From: Neoroseomonas eburnea
Lineage (GTDB): Bacteria > Pseudomonadota > Alphaproteobacteria > Acetobacterales > Acetobacteraceae
DNA: 64,000 nucleotides
Direction: 5' to 3'
Assembly: GCF_018129005.1 (NCBI RefSeq)
Contig: NZ_JAAEDL010000026.1
Coordinates: forward strand, 1-64,000
Below the pieces are notes generated by a model. That model was not told the DNA's origin. It saw only the letters and a program-made list of their open reading frames with translations, and did no database searches. The translations under genes were made by a program, and so were the position numbers. The first letter of the stretch is position 1. The number at the start of each line of letters is the position of its first letter. Shown piece by piece: positions 23,492 through 33,252 of the stretch.

Positions 23492-26056
23492 ATGCGGGCA
23501 TCACCATCTCCAGCTCGTGTTCCGGGGTGCGCTCGCCTGCTCTCTGCCCTGTTCGCCGCCGCGGCCTTCGCCATTCTTCCCGCGCGCGCCCAGGAGGTCC
23601 GCGGGACACCCGGCGCCCCCAACGCGGTGATGACGCCACAGGGACTGCAATTGCCGGCCCCGACGCCGCCCTTCACCGGCGCCATCATGCCCAACGCGGT
23701 GGACAGCACCTCCGCCTGGCCGCCCATGACCATGCCCCCGGGCAATGCGCCGAACGTGCTCCTGATCCTGACCGACGATGTCGGCTTCGCCGCCCCCTCG
23801 ACCTTCGGCGGCGTGATCCCGACGCCCACGCTCGACCGCGTCGCGCAGGCGGGGCTGCGCTACACCCAGTTCCATACCACCGCGCTGTGCTCGCCCACCC
23901 GCGCCGCGCTGCTGACCGGGCGCAACCACCACCAGGTCGGCTTCGGCAACGTCTCGGAACTCGCCACCGGCTACCCAGGCTACAATTCGATCATCCCGCC
24001 CGAGACGGCGACGATCGGGCGCATCCTTCAGCAGATCGGCTACGGCACCGCCTGGTTCGGCAAGAACCACAATACGCCGGCCTGGGAGGCCAACCCCGTC
24101 GGCCCCTTCACCAACTGGCCGATCGGCCTGGGCTTCGACTATTTCTACGGCTTCGTCGGCGGCGACACGAGCCAGTGGCAGCCCGGCAACCTGTTCCGCA
24201 ACACCACGCCGATCCACCCCTATGTCGGCGCGGCGCCGGGCAGCTGGAACCTGATGACGGCGATGGCCGACGACGCCATCGCCCACATCCGCACCCGCAC
24301 CGAGCTCGACCCCAACCGGCCCTGGTTCATCCACTTCGCGCCGGGCGCCACGCATGCGCCGCACCACCCCACGCAGGAATGGGTGCAGCGGATCGAGGCG
24401 ATGAACCTGTTCAACGACGGCTGGGAGCGCGTGCGGGAGCGCATCTTCGAGAACCAGCGCCGCCTCGGGGTCATCCCGGCCAATGCGCAACTGCCGCCCT
24501 GGCCCGACTTCCTGCCGCGCTGGGACAGCCTGAGCGAGGCGCAGAAGCGTCTCGTCATCCGCCAGGTCAATGTCTACGCCGCCTACCTCGCCTACGCCGA
24601 CGCCGAGATCGGGCGCGTCGTCGCCGAGGTCGACCGGCTCGGCCTGACCGACAACACGCTGATCATCTACATCTCCGGCGACAACGGCAGCAGCGCGGAG
24701 GGCTCGCTCAACGGCACGCCGAACGAGGTGATGTACTTCAACGGCGTCGCCATGACCGCCGAGCAGCAGATGCCCTTCATCCCGGTCTGGGGCACCGACC
24801 GCACCTACAACCACATGGCGGTGCCCTGGACCTGGGCCTTCGGCACGCCCTATCGCTGGACCAAGCAGGTCGCCTCCCATTTCGGCGGCACCCGCAACGG
24901 CATGGCGATCTCCTGGCCCGCGCGCATCACCGACCGCGGCGGCATCCGCAACCAGTTCCACCATGTGATCGACATCGTGCCGACCATCCTCGACCTGATC
25001 GGCATGCCGCAGCCCAATGTGGTGAACGGCATCGCCCAGCGGCCGATGGACGGCGTGAGCATGGCCTACACCTTCGCGCGGGAGAACGCGAACGCGCCAT
25101 CGACGCGGCGCACGCAGTACTTCGAGATCCTGGGCAACCGCGCGATCTACCATGATGGCTGGATCGCCAGCACGACGCCGGCCAGCCCCCCCTGGGTCGG
25201 GCTCACGGCGCCGCTGCCCTCGGACGTGATGCACGGCTACCGCTGGGAACTCTACGACACCACGGCCGACCCGGCGCAGGCGCGCGACCTCGCGGCCGAG
25301 CAGCCGGAGCGCCTGCGCATGATGCAGGACCTCTTCATCATGGAGGCGACGCGCAACCAGGTCTTCCCGCTGAACAACTCGGGCGCGGCGATGGTCGCGC
25401 AGCGGCCGGGGCCGGCGGCGGGGCGGCGGCAATTCGTCTACACCGGCCCGTCCTGCTGCACCCAGGCCAATGCGGCGCCGAACATCCTCAACCGCTCCTT
25501 CCGCATCACCGCCGAGATCGAGGTGCCGCAGGGCGGCGCGAACGGGATGCTGGTGACGCAGGGCGGCCGCTTCGCCGGCTGGGGCTTCTACCTGCGCGAG
25601 GGCAGGCCGGTCTTCACCATGAACCTGCTCGGCGCCGAGTATGTGAAGTGGGACGGACAGCAGGCGTTGCCCCCGGGCAGCCACACGCTGGTCTTCGACT
25701 TCGTGCTGACGCCGCAGGGGCCGATCCCCTTCGGCCATGGCGGCACGGGCACGCTCAGCGTGAACGGCCAGCAGGTGGCGCGGCGCAGCCTGCCGCACAC
25801 CACCCCGATCACCTTCGCCTGGGACGAGACCTTCGATGTCGGCATGGACATGGGCACGCCGGTGGACGACCGCGACTACCAGGTGCCCTTCAACTTCACC
25901 GGGCGGATCGGGCGGATCACCTTCGACATGGGCGAGACGACGCTGACGCCGGAGGTGATGATCCGCTTCCTGAACGAGATGCAGGCGCGCGGCCGCGACG
26001 TGGAGCGGCCCGCCCCGGGCGTCGCCCCCGGCACCGCACCCGCGCGGCGGAACTAG
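23492..26056 (+). CDS. Secreted arylsulfatase with C-terminal lectin-like domain
   Basis: 854 residues from ATG 23492, preceded by GGAGG at a good distance. Signal peptide (about 1-33, LLSALFAAAAFAILPARAQ). The alkaline-phosphatase/sulfatase fold has VLLILTDDVGFAAPSTFGG (metal Asp pair), the CSPTRAALLTGR signature whose Cys becomes formylglycine, KNHNTPAWE, and IYISGDNGSSAEGS (metal Asp-Asn). About residues 640-830 form a beta-rich domain (RSFRITAEIEVPQGGANGML, GTGTLSVNGQQVARRSL) of the concanavalin-like type. It hydrolyses sulfate esters in the periplasm. Length is at the long end of the family because of the extra domain. Confidence 0.92.
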   Translation: MRASPSPARVPGCARLLSALFAAAAFAILPARAQEVRGTPGAPNAVMTPQGLQLPAPTPPFTGAIMPNAVDSTSAWPPMTMPPGNAPNVLLILTDDVGFAAPSTFGGVIPTPTLDRVAQAGLRYTQFHTTALCSPTRAALLTGRNHHQVGFGNVSELATGYPGYNSIIPPETATIGRILQQIGYGTAWFGKNHNTPAWEANPVGPFTNWPIGLGFDYFYGFVGGDTSQWQPGNLFRNTTPIHPYVGAAPGSWNLMTAMADDAIAHIRTRTELDPNRPWFIHFAPGATHAPHHPTQEWVQRIEAMNLFNDGWERVRERIFENQRRLGVIPANAQLPPWPDFLPRWDSLSEAQKRLVIRQVNVYAAYLAYADAEIGRVVAEVDRLGLTDNTLIIYISGDNGSSAEGSLNGTPNEVMYFNGVAMTAEQQMPFIPVWGTDRTYNHMAVPWTWAFGTPYRWTKQVASHFGGTRNGMAISWPARITDRGGIRNQFHHVIDIVPTILDLIGMPQPNVVNGIAQRPMDGVSMAYTFARENANAPSTRRTQYFEILGNRAIYHDGWIASTTPASPPWVGLTAPLPSDVMHGYRWELYDTTADPAQARDLAAEQPERLRMMQDLFIMEATRNQVFPLNNSGAAMVAQRPGPAAGRRQFVYTGPSCCTQANAAPNILNRSFRITAEIEVPQGGANGMLVTQGGRFAGWGFYLREGRPVFTMNLLGAEYVKWDGQQALPPGSHTLVFDFVLTPQGPIPFGHGGTGTLSVNGQQVARRSLPHTTPITFAWDETFDVGMDMGTPVDDRDYQVPFNFTGRIGRITFDMGETTLTPEVMIRFLNEMQARGRDVERPAPGVAPGTAPARRN

Positions 26057-26116
26057 GGGCGGAGCGGCTGCGGCGGCGGGCCGCCACACCAAGAAGGAAG
26101 GACAGGCAGGATCACG

Positions 26117-26968
26117 ATGCGACAGACCTGGATGCGTCCCGTCGCTGCGGCGCTCGTGACGATGGGCGTGTGCGCCGGCGCCGCTGCGCAGGAAGCCGGC
26201 CTGCGCCCCGGCTGGAGCTTCGAGGTCGCGCCCTATGTCTGGCTGCCCTCGGTGAGCGCCAACCTGCGCTACGACCTGCGCTCCCAACTCGCCGGCTCGG
26301 CCGACGTCAAGGCGGATGCCGGCGACTACTTCGGCAACCTGAACTTCGCCGGCGCCTTGGCGGCGACGGTGCGCTACGATCGCTTCTCGCTTCTGACCGA
26401 CATCATCTACGTGAGCGCCGATGCCGGCGGCAGCCGCGTCGAGGGGGTCGACATCATCGGTGTCGGCCGCAATCCCATCTCCAGCACGCTCAATGTCAGC
26501 GGCAACTCGACGCTCAAGACAACGCTCTGGACGCTGGCCGGCGGCTACACGCTCGCCTCGGGCACCTGGGGCAATGTCGATGTGCTGGCGGGCTTCCGCT
26601 ACCTCGGGGTCGAGGCGACCACCGACTACAACCTCGCACTCACGCTGGTCGGGCCGCGCGGCAATGCCGGGCCGACCTTTGGCGGCGCCGGGCGCTTTTC
26701 CGGGCGCGACAACATCTGGAACGGCATCGTCGGCCTGCGCGGGCGCATCAACGTCGCCGAGACCGGCTTCTTCATGCCCTACTACGTGGACATCGGCGGC
26801 GGCGATTCGAACCCTACCTGGCAGACCTTCGCGGGCATCGGCTACCAGAGCGGCTGGGCCGGCGTGCAACTCGGCTGGCGGTACATGTCCTTCGACCAGG
26901 GCGGCAGCGCACTGGTCCAGGACATGTCGCTGAGCGGCGCCTACCTCGCGGTGAATTTCAGCTTCTAG
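26117..26968 (+). CDS. Outer-membrane beta-barrel protein
   Basis: 283 residues with a signal peptide (AAALVTMGVCAGAAAQ). The mature part shows alternating polar and aromatic strands (GWSFEVAPYVWLPSVSANLRY, WAGVQLGWRYMSFDQ) and ends AYLAVNFSF. The terminal Phe is the BAM recognition signal. No porin subfamily can be named. It sits 60 bp after the sulfatase, likely in the same transcription unit, and could admit sulfate esters or be a general barrel. Confidence 0.75.
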   Translation: MRQTWMRPVAAALVTMGVCAGAAAQEAGLRPGWSFEVAPYVWLPSVSANLRYDLRSQLAGSADVKADAGDYFGNLNFAGALAATVRYDRFSLLTDIIYVSADAGGSRVEGVDIIGVGRNPISSTLNVSGNSTLKTTLWTLAGGYTLASGTWGNVDVLAGFRYLGVEATTDYNLALTLVGPRGNAGPTFGGAGRFSGRDNIWNGIVGLRGRINVAETGFFMPYYVDIGGGDSNPTWQTFAGIGYQSGWAGVQLGWRYMSFDQGGSALVQDMSLSGAYLAVNFSF

Positions 26969-27071
26969 GCATGGCGGCGGCATGCCGATCCGCGTCCTCC
27001 GCGCACGCGACGCTGGGCGCGCGCCGAGGCGGTATGCTGTGATGGTCGAGTGAGAGGCGCAGGGGAACCGC

Positions 27072-29417
27072 GTGGACGGTGACCGAGACCCGCGAAGGAC
27101 ATCCCGTGTTCGTGGCCTGCCCCGCGTCCTGGCTCTTGCCGCGGCCATCGCCGTCCCCTTCCTGCCGGCGGCGCTGCTGACCGGCGGCGCCCCGGCGGTC
27201 GCGACCGAAGGGGCGCACCCCGGCTTCGTCGGCACCACCACCTGCGCCGGCTGCCACACCGTCGAGGCCGCCGCATGGCGGACCAGCGACCATGCCCGCG
27301 CCATGGCTGCCGCCACACCCGCCACCGTGCTCGGCGACTTCTCCGGCGTCAGCGTCACGGACGGGCACCACACCGCCACCTTCCGGCGCAACGGCGATCG
27401 CTTCGTCATCCGCACCGACGGCCCCGGCGGCACGGTCGCGGATTTCCCGGTCAGCGAGACCTTCGGCGTGGATCCGCTGCAGCAATACCTCGTGCTGTTC
27501 CCCGATGGCCGCCGCCAAGCCCTGCCCTGGGCCTGGGACAGCCGCCCGCGCGAGGAGGGCGGCCAGCGCTGGTTCCACCTGATGCCGCAGGAGGCGCTGC
27601 GCGCGGGCGACCCGCTGCACTGGACCGGGCGCGACCAGAATTGGAACTTCATGTGTGCCTCCTGCCACTCGACCGGAGTGCGGCGGGGCTACGACGCGGC
27701 GCGCGGCCGCTACGACACGACCTGGACGGAGATCAGCGTCGGCTGCGAGTCCTGCCACGGGCCCGGTGCGGCGCATGTGGCCTGGGCGCAGGCCGGCACG
27801 CGCGTCGAGATCGCCCATCGCGGCCTCGCGGTCGCGCTGCGCGACCGCTCGGGCGGCGCCTGGCGCATCGTTCGTGGCGACCCGCGCGGTATCGCCCGGT
27901 GGGACGGCCCGCCGCGCCAATCCACCGCCGCGCAGGTCGAGACCTGTGCCCCCTGCCATGCCCGCGCCCGTCCGATCGTCGCCGACCCGCTGCCCGGCGC
28001 GCGCTTCCTCGACACCCATGCGCCGCTGCTGCTGGAACGCGGCGAGTACCGCGCCGACGGCCAGATCCAGGGCGAGGTCTTCGAATGGGGGTCCTTCGCG
28101 CAGAGCCGCATGCAGCGCGCCGGCGTGGTCTGCGCCGACTGCCACGACCCGCACAGCGGTCGAATGCGCGCCGAGGGCAACGCGGTGTGCGCGCAATGCC
28201 ACCTGCCTGCCCGCTTCGAGGCGCCCGACCACCATCGGCATGCGCCGGGCAGCGCCGGGGCGCGATGCGTTGCCTGCCACATGCCGGCGGTCACCTACAT
28301 GGGCGTGGATCGCCGTCGCGACCACGCCTTCAGCATCCCGCGTCCCGACGTCGCGGCGGCGATCGGTGCGCCCGACACCTGCACATCCTGCCATGCCGGC
28401 CGGACGCAGGCCTGGGCGGCGGCGCAGCTCGCGTCATGGCATGGCCCGCCACGCGGCGGACCGCACCCGGCGCTCGCGATCCTTGCCGGCCGCGCGGGGG
28501 CGCGCCAGACCGATGCGGCACTCGCCGCCATCGCCACCGACCGGACGCATCCCGCGATCCTGCGGGCCACGGCGGTCACCCTGCTGCCGATGCCGCCGTC
28601 CCAGGCGAGCGCCGGCGCGATCGGCGCCACGCTGCTCGACCCCGAGCCGCTGGTCCGCGCCAGCGCGCTGCGCGCCCTCGAAGGCCTCGATCCACGCAAC
28701 CGTCTGCATGCGATTCGCTTCCTCACCGACGAGTTCCGCCTCGTCCGTATCGAGGCCGCGCGCGCGCTGGCGCCGGTGCCGCTGAACGCGCTGCCGGAAG
28801 CCGCGCGCCCCGCCTTCGCCCGTGCCTGGGACGAATTGCTGGCGAGCGAGCGGGTGGCGGCCGAGCGCCCCGAGGCGCAGGTGAACATTGCCGGCCTGCT
28901 CGCCCAGCGCGGCGACCAGGCGGGCGCCGAGGCCGCCTATCGCGCGGCGCTGGCGCGCGACTCGGCCTTCCTGCCGGCCCTCGTCAACCAGGCCAGCTTC
29001 GAGGAGGCGCGCGGCCGGCCCGAGGCGGCGGAAGCGCTGCTGCGCCGCGCCGTCGCCGCGCATCCGCAGGCGGCGGAGCCGCTTTACGCCCTGGCGCTGC
29101 TGCAGGTTCGGCGCGGGCAGATCGGGGAGGCGACGGACATTCTGGCCACCACGTCCCGGCTGGCGCCGCACGAACCGCGCTATGCCTACACGCATGCGCT
29201 CGCGCTGCATCGGCAGGGCCGCGTGGACGCAGCGATCGCGGTTCTCGCGCGGCAAGCCGGGCACCGCGACAGCCTGATCGCAGCCGCGACCTTCGAGCGA
29301 GACCGTGGCCGGCTGGGGGAGGCAGAGCGGTATGCGCGGGCTGTCCTTGCGCTCGATCCCCAGGACCGCGAGGCAGCCGCGATGCTCGCAGAGATCGCGA
29401 GGCGCTCATCCCGCTGA
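27072..29417 (+). CDS. Octaheme c-type cytochrome with HEAT-like and TPR regions
   Basis: 781 residues from GTG 27072 (GGGGA upstream). A signal/anchor lies in the first 45 residues. Eight CxxCH heme sites occur: CAGCH, CASCH, CESCH, CAPCH, CADCH, CAQCH, CVACH and CTSCH, all in the first ~440 residues. The order with GCESCHGPG, PHSGRM and CHMPAVTYMGVDRRRDHAFSIPRPD is typical of cytochrome c554/NrfA-like multiheme TPR proteins. The rest (about 450-781) has HEAT-like (PLVRASALRALEGLD) and TPR repeats (GRPEAAEALLRRAVAAHPQAAEPLYALALLQV). It is a periplasmic electron-transfer protein or oxidoreductase; the substrate is unknown. Confidence 0.85.
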   Translation: MDGDRDPRRTSRVRGLPRVLALAAAIAVPFLPAALLTGGAPAVATEGAHPGFVGTTTCAGCHTVEAAAWRTSDHARAMAAATPATVLGDFSGVSVTDGHHTATFRRNGDRFVIRTDGPGGTVADFPVSETFGVDPLQQYLVLFPDGRRQALPWAWDSRPREEGGQRWFHLMPQEALRAGDPLHWTGRDQNWNFMCASCHSTGVRRGYDAARGRYDTTWTEISVGCESCHGPGAAHVAWAQAGTRVEIAHRGLAVALRDRSGGAWRIVRGDPRGIARWDGPPRQSTAAQVETCAPCHARARPIVADPLPGARFLDTHAPLLLERGEYRADGQIQGEVFEWGSFAQSRMQRAGVVCADCHDPHSGRMRAEGNAVCAQCHLPARFEAPDHHRHAPGSAGARCVACHMPAVTYMGVDRRRDHAFSIPRPDVAAAIGAPDTCTSCHAGRTQAWAAAQLASWHGPPRGGPHPALAILAGRAGARQTDAALAAIATDRTHPAILRATAVTLLPMPPSQASAGAIGATLLDPEPLVRASALRALEGLDPRNRLHAIRFLTDEFRLVRIEAARALAPVPLNALPEAARPAFARAWDELLASERVAAERPEAQVNIAGLLAQRGDQAGAEAAYRAALARDSAFLPALVNQASFEEARGRPEAAEALLRRAVAAHPQAAEPLYALALLQVRRGQIGEATDILATTSRLAPHEPRYAYTHALALHRQGRVDAAIAVLARQAGHRDSLIAAATFERDRGRLGEAERYARAVLALDPQDREAAAMLAEIARRSSR

Positions 29418-29452
29418 GCTGCCGCGCGGCAGTGCGATTCGAAGGCGCCCTT

Positions 29453-29532
29453 CGCTTCGTCGCCTGCACCGCCAGTGGCGCCTCGACGGTGGACCGCGCC
29501 GCGGCGCCACTGGCGGTGCGGGTGACGAAGCG
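29453..29532. repeat. Long interrupted palindrome (17-bp plus 9-bp arms)
   Basis: Arms CGCTTCGTC (29453-29461) and GACGAAGCG (29524-29532) enclose perfect 17-base arms at 29466-29482 (GCACCGCCAGTGGCGCC) and 29503-29519, with a 20-base loop. It begins 35 bp after the cytochrome stop. The hairpin would be very stable, but there is no T run after it. It could end the transcript by a rho-independent-like pause or be the relic of a mobile element. Confidence 0.85.
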
Positions 29533-29571
29533 GCGTATCCCGTCGTCAAGTTAGAGTGCGCGGTCGGTCAT

Positions 29572-29757
29572 TCAGAGCGGTGTATCTGGCGGTACCAGGC
29601 CCTGATCACGCGCGAGCGTCCGCGCGAAGAACAGCATGAGCTTGCGGCCGTCCTCGTCGACATGCCCCCAAATCCGCAGCAGCTCGTCGCGCTGTGCGGG
29701 CCCTGGCTTGCGACCAGGAACGCGCTTGGAGTTTAGCGCGGCCGCATTGTCGGTCAT
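29572..29757 (-). CDS. Small hypothetical protein related to the one at 50773-51006
   Basis: 61 residues from ATG 29757: a basic start (SKRVPGRKPGPAQRDELLR) followed by IWGHVDEDGRKLMLFFARTLARDQGL. The central pattern GPxxRxExxRxxxxxxxDGRxxxLxxARxxARxxGx is shared with the small protein at 50773-51006. This suggests an uncharacterised family of small helical proteins, often near mobile DNA and phage genes. No function can be assigned. It is 110 bp downstream of kdpE on the same strand. Confidence 0.5.
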   Translation of the reverse strand: MTDNAAALNSKRVPGRKPGPAQRDELLRIWGHVDEDGRKLMLFFARTLARDQGLVPPDTPL

Positions 29758-29866
29758 GGCGCCGGGGCTCCATTCAGAACTGACGGAGAGGTGATGCCAG
29801 TGAACCGAGGCCCGGGCCAGGCAGATGGAGCTCAACGCGTTGCGGTGCTGCGACCTGCTGGATGCG

Positions 29867-30595
29867 TCAGTGGTCGTCGGTGCCAAAGCGATAGCCGACG
29901 GCGGGCTCGGTGCGGATCAGGCGCGATGCGGCGCCGAGCTTCTGCCGAAGGTGGCCGATATAGACGCGGAGGTACTGGGTCTCCTCCGCATGGGCCGGAC
30001 CCCAGACGGATGTCAGGAGCTGGCGGTGGGTGATCACCCTGCCCTCGCCACCGCGCACCAGGGCTGCCAGGAGGCCCCACTCTCTCGGGGTGAGCTTCAG
30101 CGGCTCGCCATCCTCGACGCGAGCCGTGCGCCGGGCAAAATCCACTTCCAGGCTCCCGACACGGACAACCGGCTCCTGCATCTCGGGCTGGTGCCGCCCC
30201 ACTCGGCGAAGTGCGGCACGGATGCGGGCGAGCAGCTCGCCCAGTGCGAAGGGCTTCTCGACGTAGTCGTCGCCCCCGGCATCCAGCGCGGCAACCTTCT
30301 CGGCCTCCTGGTCGCGCGCCGACAGGATCACGATCGGCGCCTCCGTGAACCCGCGCAGCTTCGGGATCGCCGTCTTGCCGTCGCCGTCCGGCAGACCGAG
30401 GTCGAGCAGCACCAGGGCCGGCGACCGCTCGGCTGCGGCCCGCAGCCCCTCTGCCAGCGTCTCGGCCCGCAACGGCTCGTAGCCCGCGGCCTCGAGCGCT
30501 GGGGCGAGGAAGCGGTGGATCTGCCGCTCGTCGTCCACAACGAGAATGCGCGGCCGCGTCGCGTCGGAGACCCGCGAAGATGTCTTCTCGCTCAT
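29867..30595 (-). CDS. kdpE: KdpE, OmpR-family response regulator of the kdp operon
   Basis: 242 residues. The receiver domain (about 15-130) has the acidic pair VVDDE, phospho-acceptor Asp in VLLDLGLPD, conserved Ser/Thr (ILSAR) and Lys (VEKPF). The C-terminal OmpR-type winged helix (about 142-238) has LTPREWGLLAALVRGGEGRVITHRQLL and YLRVYIGHLRQKL. With KdpD it activates kdpFABC when potassium is limiting. It overlaps kdpD by four bases (ATGA). Confidence 0.95.
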   Translation of the reverse strand: MSEKTSSRVSDATRPRILVVDDERQIHRFLAPALEAAGYEPLRAETLAEGLRAAAERSPALVLLDLGLPDGDGKTAIPKLRGFTEAPIVILSARDQEAEKVAALDAGGDDYVEKPFALGELLARIRAALRRVGRHQPEMQEPVVRVGSLEVDFARRTARVEDGEPLKLTPREWGLLAALVRGGEGRVITHRQLLTSVWGPAHAEETQYLRVYIGHLRQKLGAASRLIRTEPAVGYRFGTDDH

Positions 30596-33252
30596 CCGCC
30601 GGGGAACCTCACCACCATCCGCGTCCCGCCTCCGTCCGGCGTCACCGGGCTCTCGGCCAGGATCCGCCCGCCCATGGCCTGCACGAGCCCGCGGCAGATG
30701 GCCAGCCCCAGCCCGCTGCCCGCCGCGACGCGATCCGTGCGGGTCGCGCGGAAGAACGGGTCGAAGACCCGGTGCAGATCCTCGCGTGGGATGCCGGGAC
30801 CGTCATCCTCCACCGTGATCGCCACCTCCGGCCCCTCCCGGCTCAGGCGCGCCACCACCCGGCCCGCGGGTGCGGAGAATTTCAGCGCGTTGTCGAGCAG
30901 ATTGACCAGCACCTGGTCGAGAAGCGCAGGATCGAGGCGCGGCGCCGTGGCCCGCGCCGCGATGTCGAGGACCACCTCGCGGCCATGCCCCCGGCCCGCC
31001 CGGGCGGCTGCCGTCTCCAGCGCGTCGGCGAGGTCCACCGTCTCGCGCCGCGGCTCGATCTGGCGGTTCTCGATGCGCACCATGTCGAGGATGTTCGAGA
31101 TCCAGCGCGACAGCCGTTCGGTTTCCTCCTCGGCGGTCGCGAGGAGATCGGCACGCGTCTGCTCCGAAAGCGCGGGGCCTGCCGTGCGCAACGTGCCGAT
31201 CGCGCCCCGGATCGAGGTGAGCGGCGTCTTCAGGTCATGGCCGAGCGAGGTGAGAAGGGCGGTGCGCAGCACCTCGGTCTCCGCACGGGCCTCGCTGCGG
31301 GCCCGCTCCTCCATGAGCTCCGCCCGTTCCAGCGCGACCGCGCCCTGGTCGAGCAGGGCGTCGAGCGCCCGGTCTGCCTCGCCCTCCAGCGGAACGCCCA
31401 CTTCCGGCAAGCGCAGCCCGACCAGCCCCGCCAGGCCATGCGCCGTGCGCATCGGCCGGAACTGCCAGGCGGCCGCGGGCAAGGTGTCGGTGCCACGTCC
31501 GGCCGGGCGCCGGTTGGCGGCCGACCAGCGCGCCGCGGCCATGCTCGCCTCGTCGGGCTCGACAGAGATCGGCACGCTCGCCCGCAGGACCGGCTCCGGG
31601 GCGCTCTCGCCCGGCAGCGGCGGCAGGAGCAGCAGGATGCAGGCGGGCCCGCCGGCGATGCGCGACGCCTCCTCCGCGATGGCGAGCAGGAGGTCGCCCT
31701 TGTCGCCCGGCGCGCCGAGACGGCGGCTGAACTCCACAAGGCGACGCAGGCCGAGCATGCGGGCGCGCGCCGCCCGGACGGAGCGGCCGAGGCCGCCGGT
31801 GGTGCCGGCCAGCAGCAGGGCGACAAGCGCGAAGACGACGACGCCGACGACGTCTTGCGGGCCGGCGATCGTCAGCGTGTAGCGCGGCGGCAGGAACAGG
31901 AAATTCCAGGCCAGGAAGGAGAGTGCCGCGGCGAAGGCGCCCTGGATCGGCCCGAACCCCACCGCCGCCGCGACGATCGGCACCAGATAGACCATGCCGA
32001 GGGCACCCTCCGGCACGACACCGTCGAAGGCAATACCGACCGCGGTCGCCGCCGCGACGAGAGCCGGGGTTGCCGCCCAACCCGCCCAGCCCGGCAGCGC
32101 GCGAGGTTCCGCGCGGAGGCGCCGTGGCGCCCTGGCCGGCTCCGGCACCAGGTGGAGCGTGAAGTCGGTGGCCTCGCGGAGCAGCGTCGCCGAGAGCGTC
32201 CGCCCTGTCAGGCGTCTCCACCAGCCCGGGCGGCCGCGCCCGATCACCAGATGCGTCGCGTTGCGCGTCCGCGCCTCGCGCAGGATGGCGCTGGGCAGGT
32301 CGTCGTCGGCGACCGTCTCCGTCTCCGCGCCGAGCTGCTCAGCGAGGCGCAGCGCCGGACCGGGATCGGCAGAGGGATCCGCCGTAGGCCGCTCGACATG
32401 CAGCGCGACGAGCGGCGCCTTCAAGGCATCCGCCACACGCCGCGCCTCGCGCACCACCAGTTCGGCCGACGGATCGGCCCCGATCAGGGCCATGACGCGG
32501 TCGCCGGCCGGCCAGGGGCCGGCGATGGCGTTCGCCCGCATGTATCCGGTGACGTCGGCATCCACGCGCTCGGCCGTGCGGCGCAGCGCCATCTCGCGGA
32601 GCGCGGCGAGGTTGCCTTCCTTGAAGAAGCCGCGCAGCGCCCGGCTCGCCTGGTCGGGGCGATAGATGCGCCCCTGGCGCATGCGCTCGATCAGCTCGGC
32701 GGGCGGGATGTCGATCAGCTCGACGGCGTCCGCCTCGGCCAGCACGCGGTCGGGCACCGTCTCGGCCACCCGGACGCCGGTGATGCGCGCCACGGCTTCC
32801 GACAGGCTCTCGAGGTGCTGGACGTTCATCGTCGTCCATACCTCGATGCCGGCCTCGCGCAGCTCCTCCACGTCCTGCCAGCGCTTGGGGTGCCGGCTGC
32901 CCGTCACATTCGTATGCGCCAATTCGTCGAGCAGCAGGATCTGGGGGCGCCGCGCCAGCGCCGCATCGAGGTCGAATTCCTCCAGCGCCTGGCCCCGGTA
33001 CTCGATCCGGATGCGCGGCAGGATCGGCAGGTCGCCGATCGCCGCCTGGGTATCCGCGCGTCCATGGGTCTCGACGATGCCGACCACCACGTCCGAGCCG
33101 CCGGCGCGGCGGCGATGCGCCTCGGCAAGCATCTCCATTGTCTTGCCGACACCGGGCGCGGCGCCGAGGAACACCTTCAGCCGCCCGCGTCCCTCCCGCC
33201 GGGCCAGCGCCAGCAGGGCATCGGGGTCGGGTCGGGCCGGCTCACCAGGCAT
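30592..33252 (-). CDS. kdpD: KdpD, potassium-sensing sensor histidine kinase
   Basis: 886 residues, full length. The N-terminal KdpD domain has a Walker A motif GAAPGVGKT (about 30-38) and LLLDELAHTN with RHPKRWQDVEEL. A universal-stress-like domain (VMALIGADPSAELVVREARRV) follows, then four membrane helices, a GAF-like region, and the kinase part: GHDLKTPLTSIRG (phospho-His), NLLDNALKFS (N box), VEDDGPGIP and GSGLGLAICRGLVQAMGG. It senses low K+ or turgor and phosphorylates KdpE. It lies 104 bp after kdpC on the same strand. Confidence 0.95.
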   Translation of the reverse strand: MPGEPARPDPDALLALARREGRGRLKVFLGAAPGVGKTMEMLAEAHRRRAGGSDVVVGIVETHGRADTQAAIGDLPILPRIRIEYRGQALEEFDLDAALARRPQILLLDELAHTNVTGSRHPKRWQDVEELREAGIEVWTTMNVQHLESLSEAVARITGVRVAETVPDRVLAEADAVELIDIPPAELIERMRQGRIYRPDQASRALRGFFKEGNLAALREMALRRTAERVDADVTGYMRANAIAGPWPAGDRVMALIGADPSAELVVREARRVADALKAPLVALHVERPTADPSADPGPALRLAEQLGAETETVADDDLPSAILREARTRNATHLVIGRGRPGWWRRLTGRTLSATLLREATDFTLHLVPEPARAPRRLRAEPRALPGWAGWAATPALVAAATAVGIAFDGVVPEGALGMVYLVPIVAAAVGFGPIQGAFAAALSFLAWNFLFLPPRYTLTIAGPQDVVGVVVFALVALLLAGTTGGLGRSVRAARARMLGLRRLVEFSRRLGAPGDKGDLLLAIAEEASRIAGGPACILLLLPPLPGESAPEPVLRASVPISVEPDEASMAAARWSAANRRPAGRGTDTLPAAAWQFRPMRTAHGLAGLVGLRLPEVGVPLEGEADRALDALLDQGAVALERAELMEERARSEARAETEVLRTALLTSLGHDLKTPLTSIRGAIGTLRTAGPALSEQTRADLLATAEEETERLSRWISNILDMVRIENRQIEPRRETVDLADALETAAARAGRGHGREVVLDIAARATAPRLDPALLDQVLVNLLDNALKFSAPAGRVVARLSREGPEVAITVEDDGPGIPREDLHRVFDPFFRATRTDRVAAGSGLGLAICRGLVQAMGGRILAESPVTPDGGGTRMVVRFPGG

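Noticed and set aside
22102-23829. 575-codon minus-strand open frame
   Set aside because: It is antisense to the AraC regulator with its clear double HTH; composition is typical of a shadow frame.
23501-27652. A very long open frame on the minus strand opposite the sulfatase and barrel genes
   Set aside because: It is the antisense of genes with clear sulfatase and barrel motifs, is Arg/Ala/Gly-rich and has no family feature; long antisense frames are expected at about 70 % G+C.
29453-29532. Rho-independent terminator for the cytochrome gene
   Set aside because: The hairpin is strong but no T run follows on either strand; kept only as an inverted repeat.
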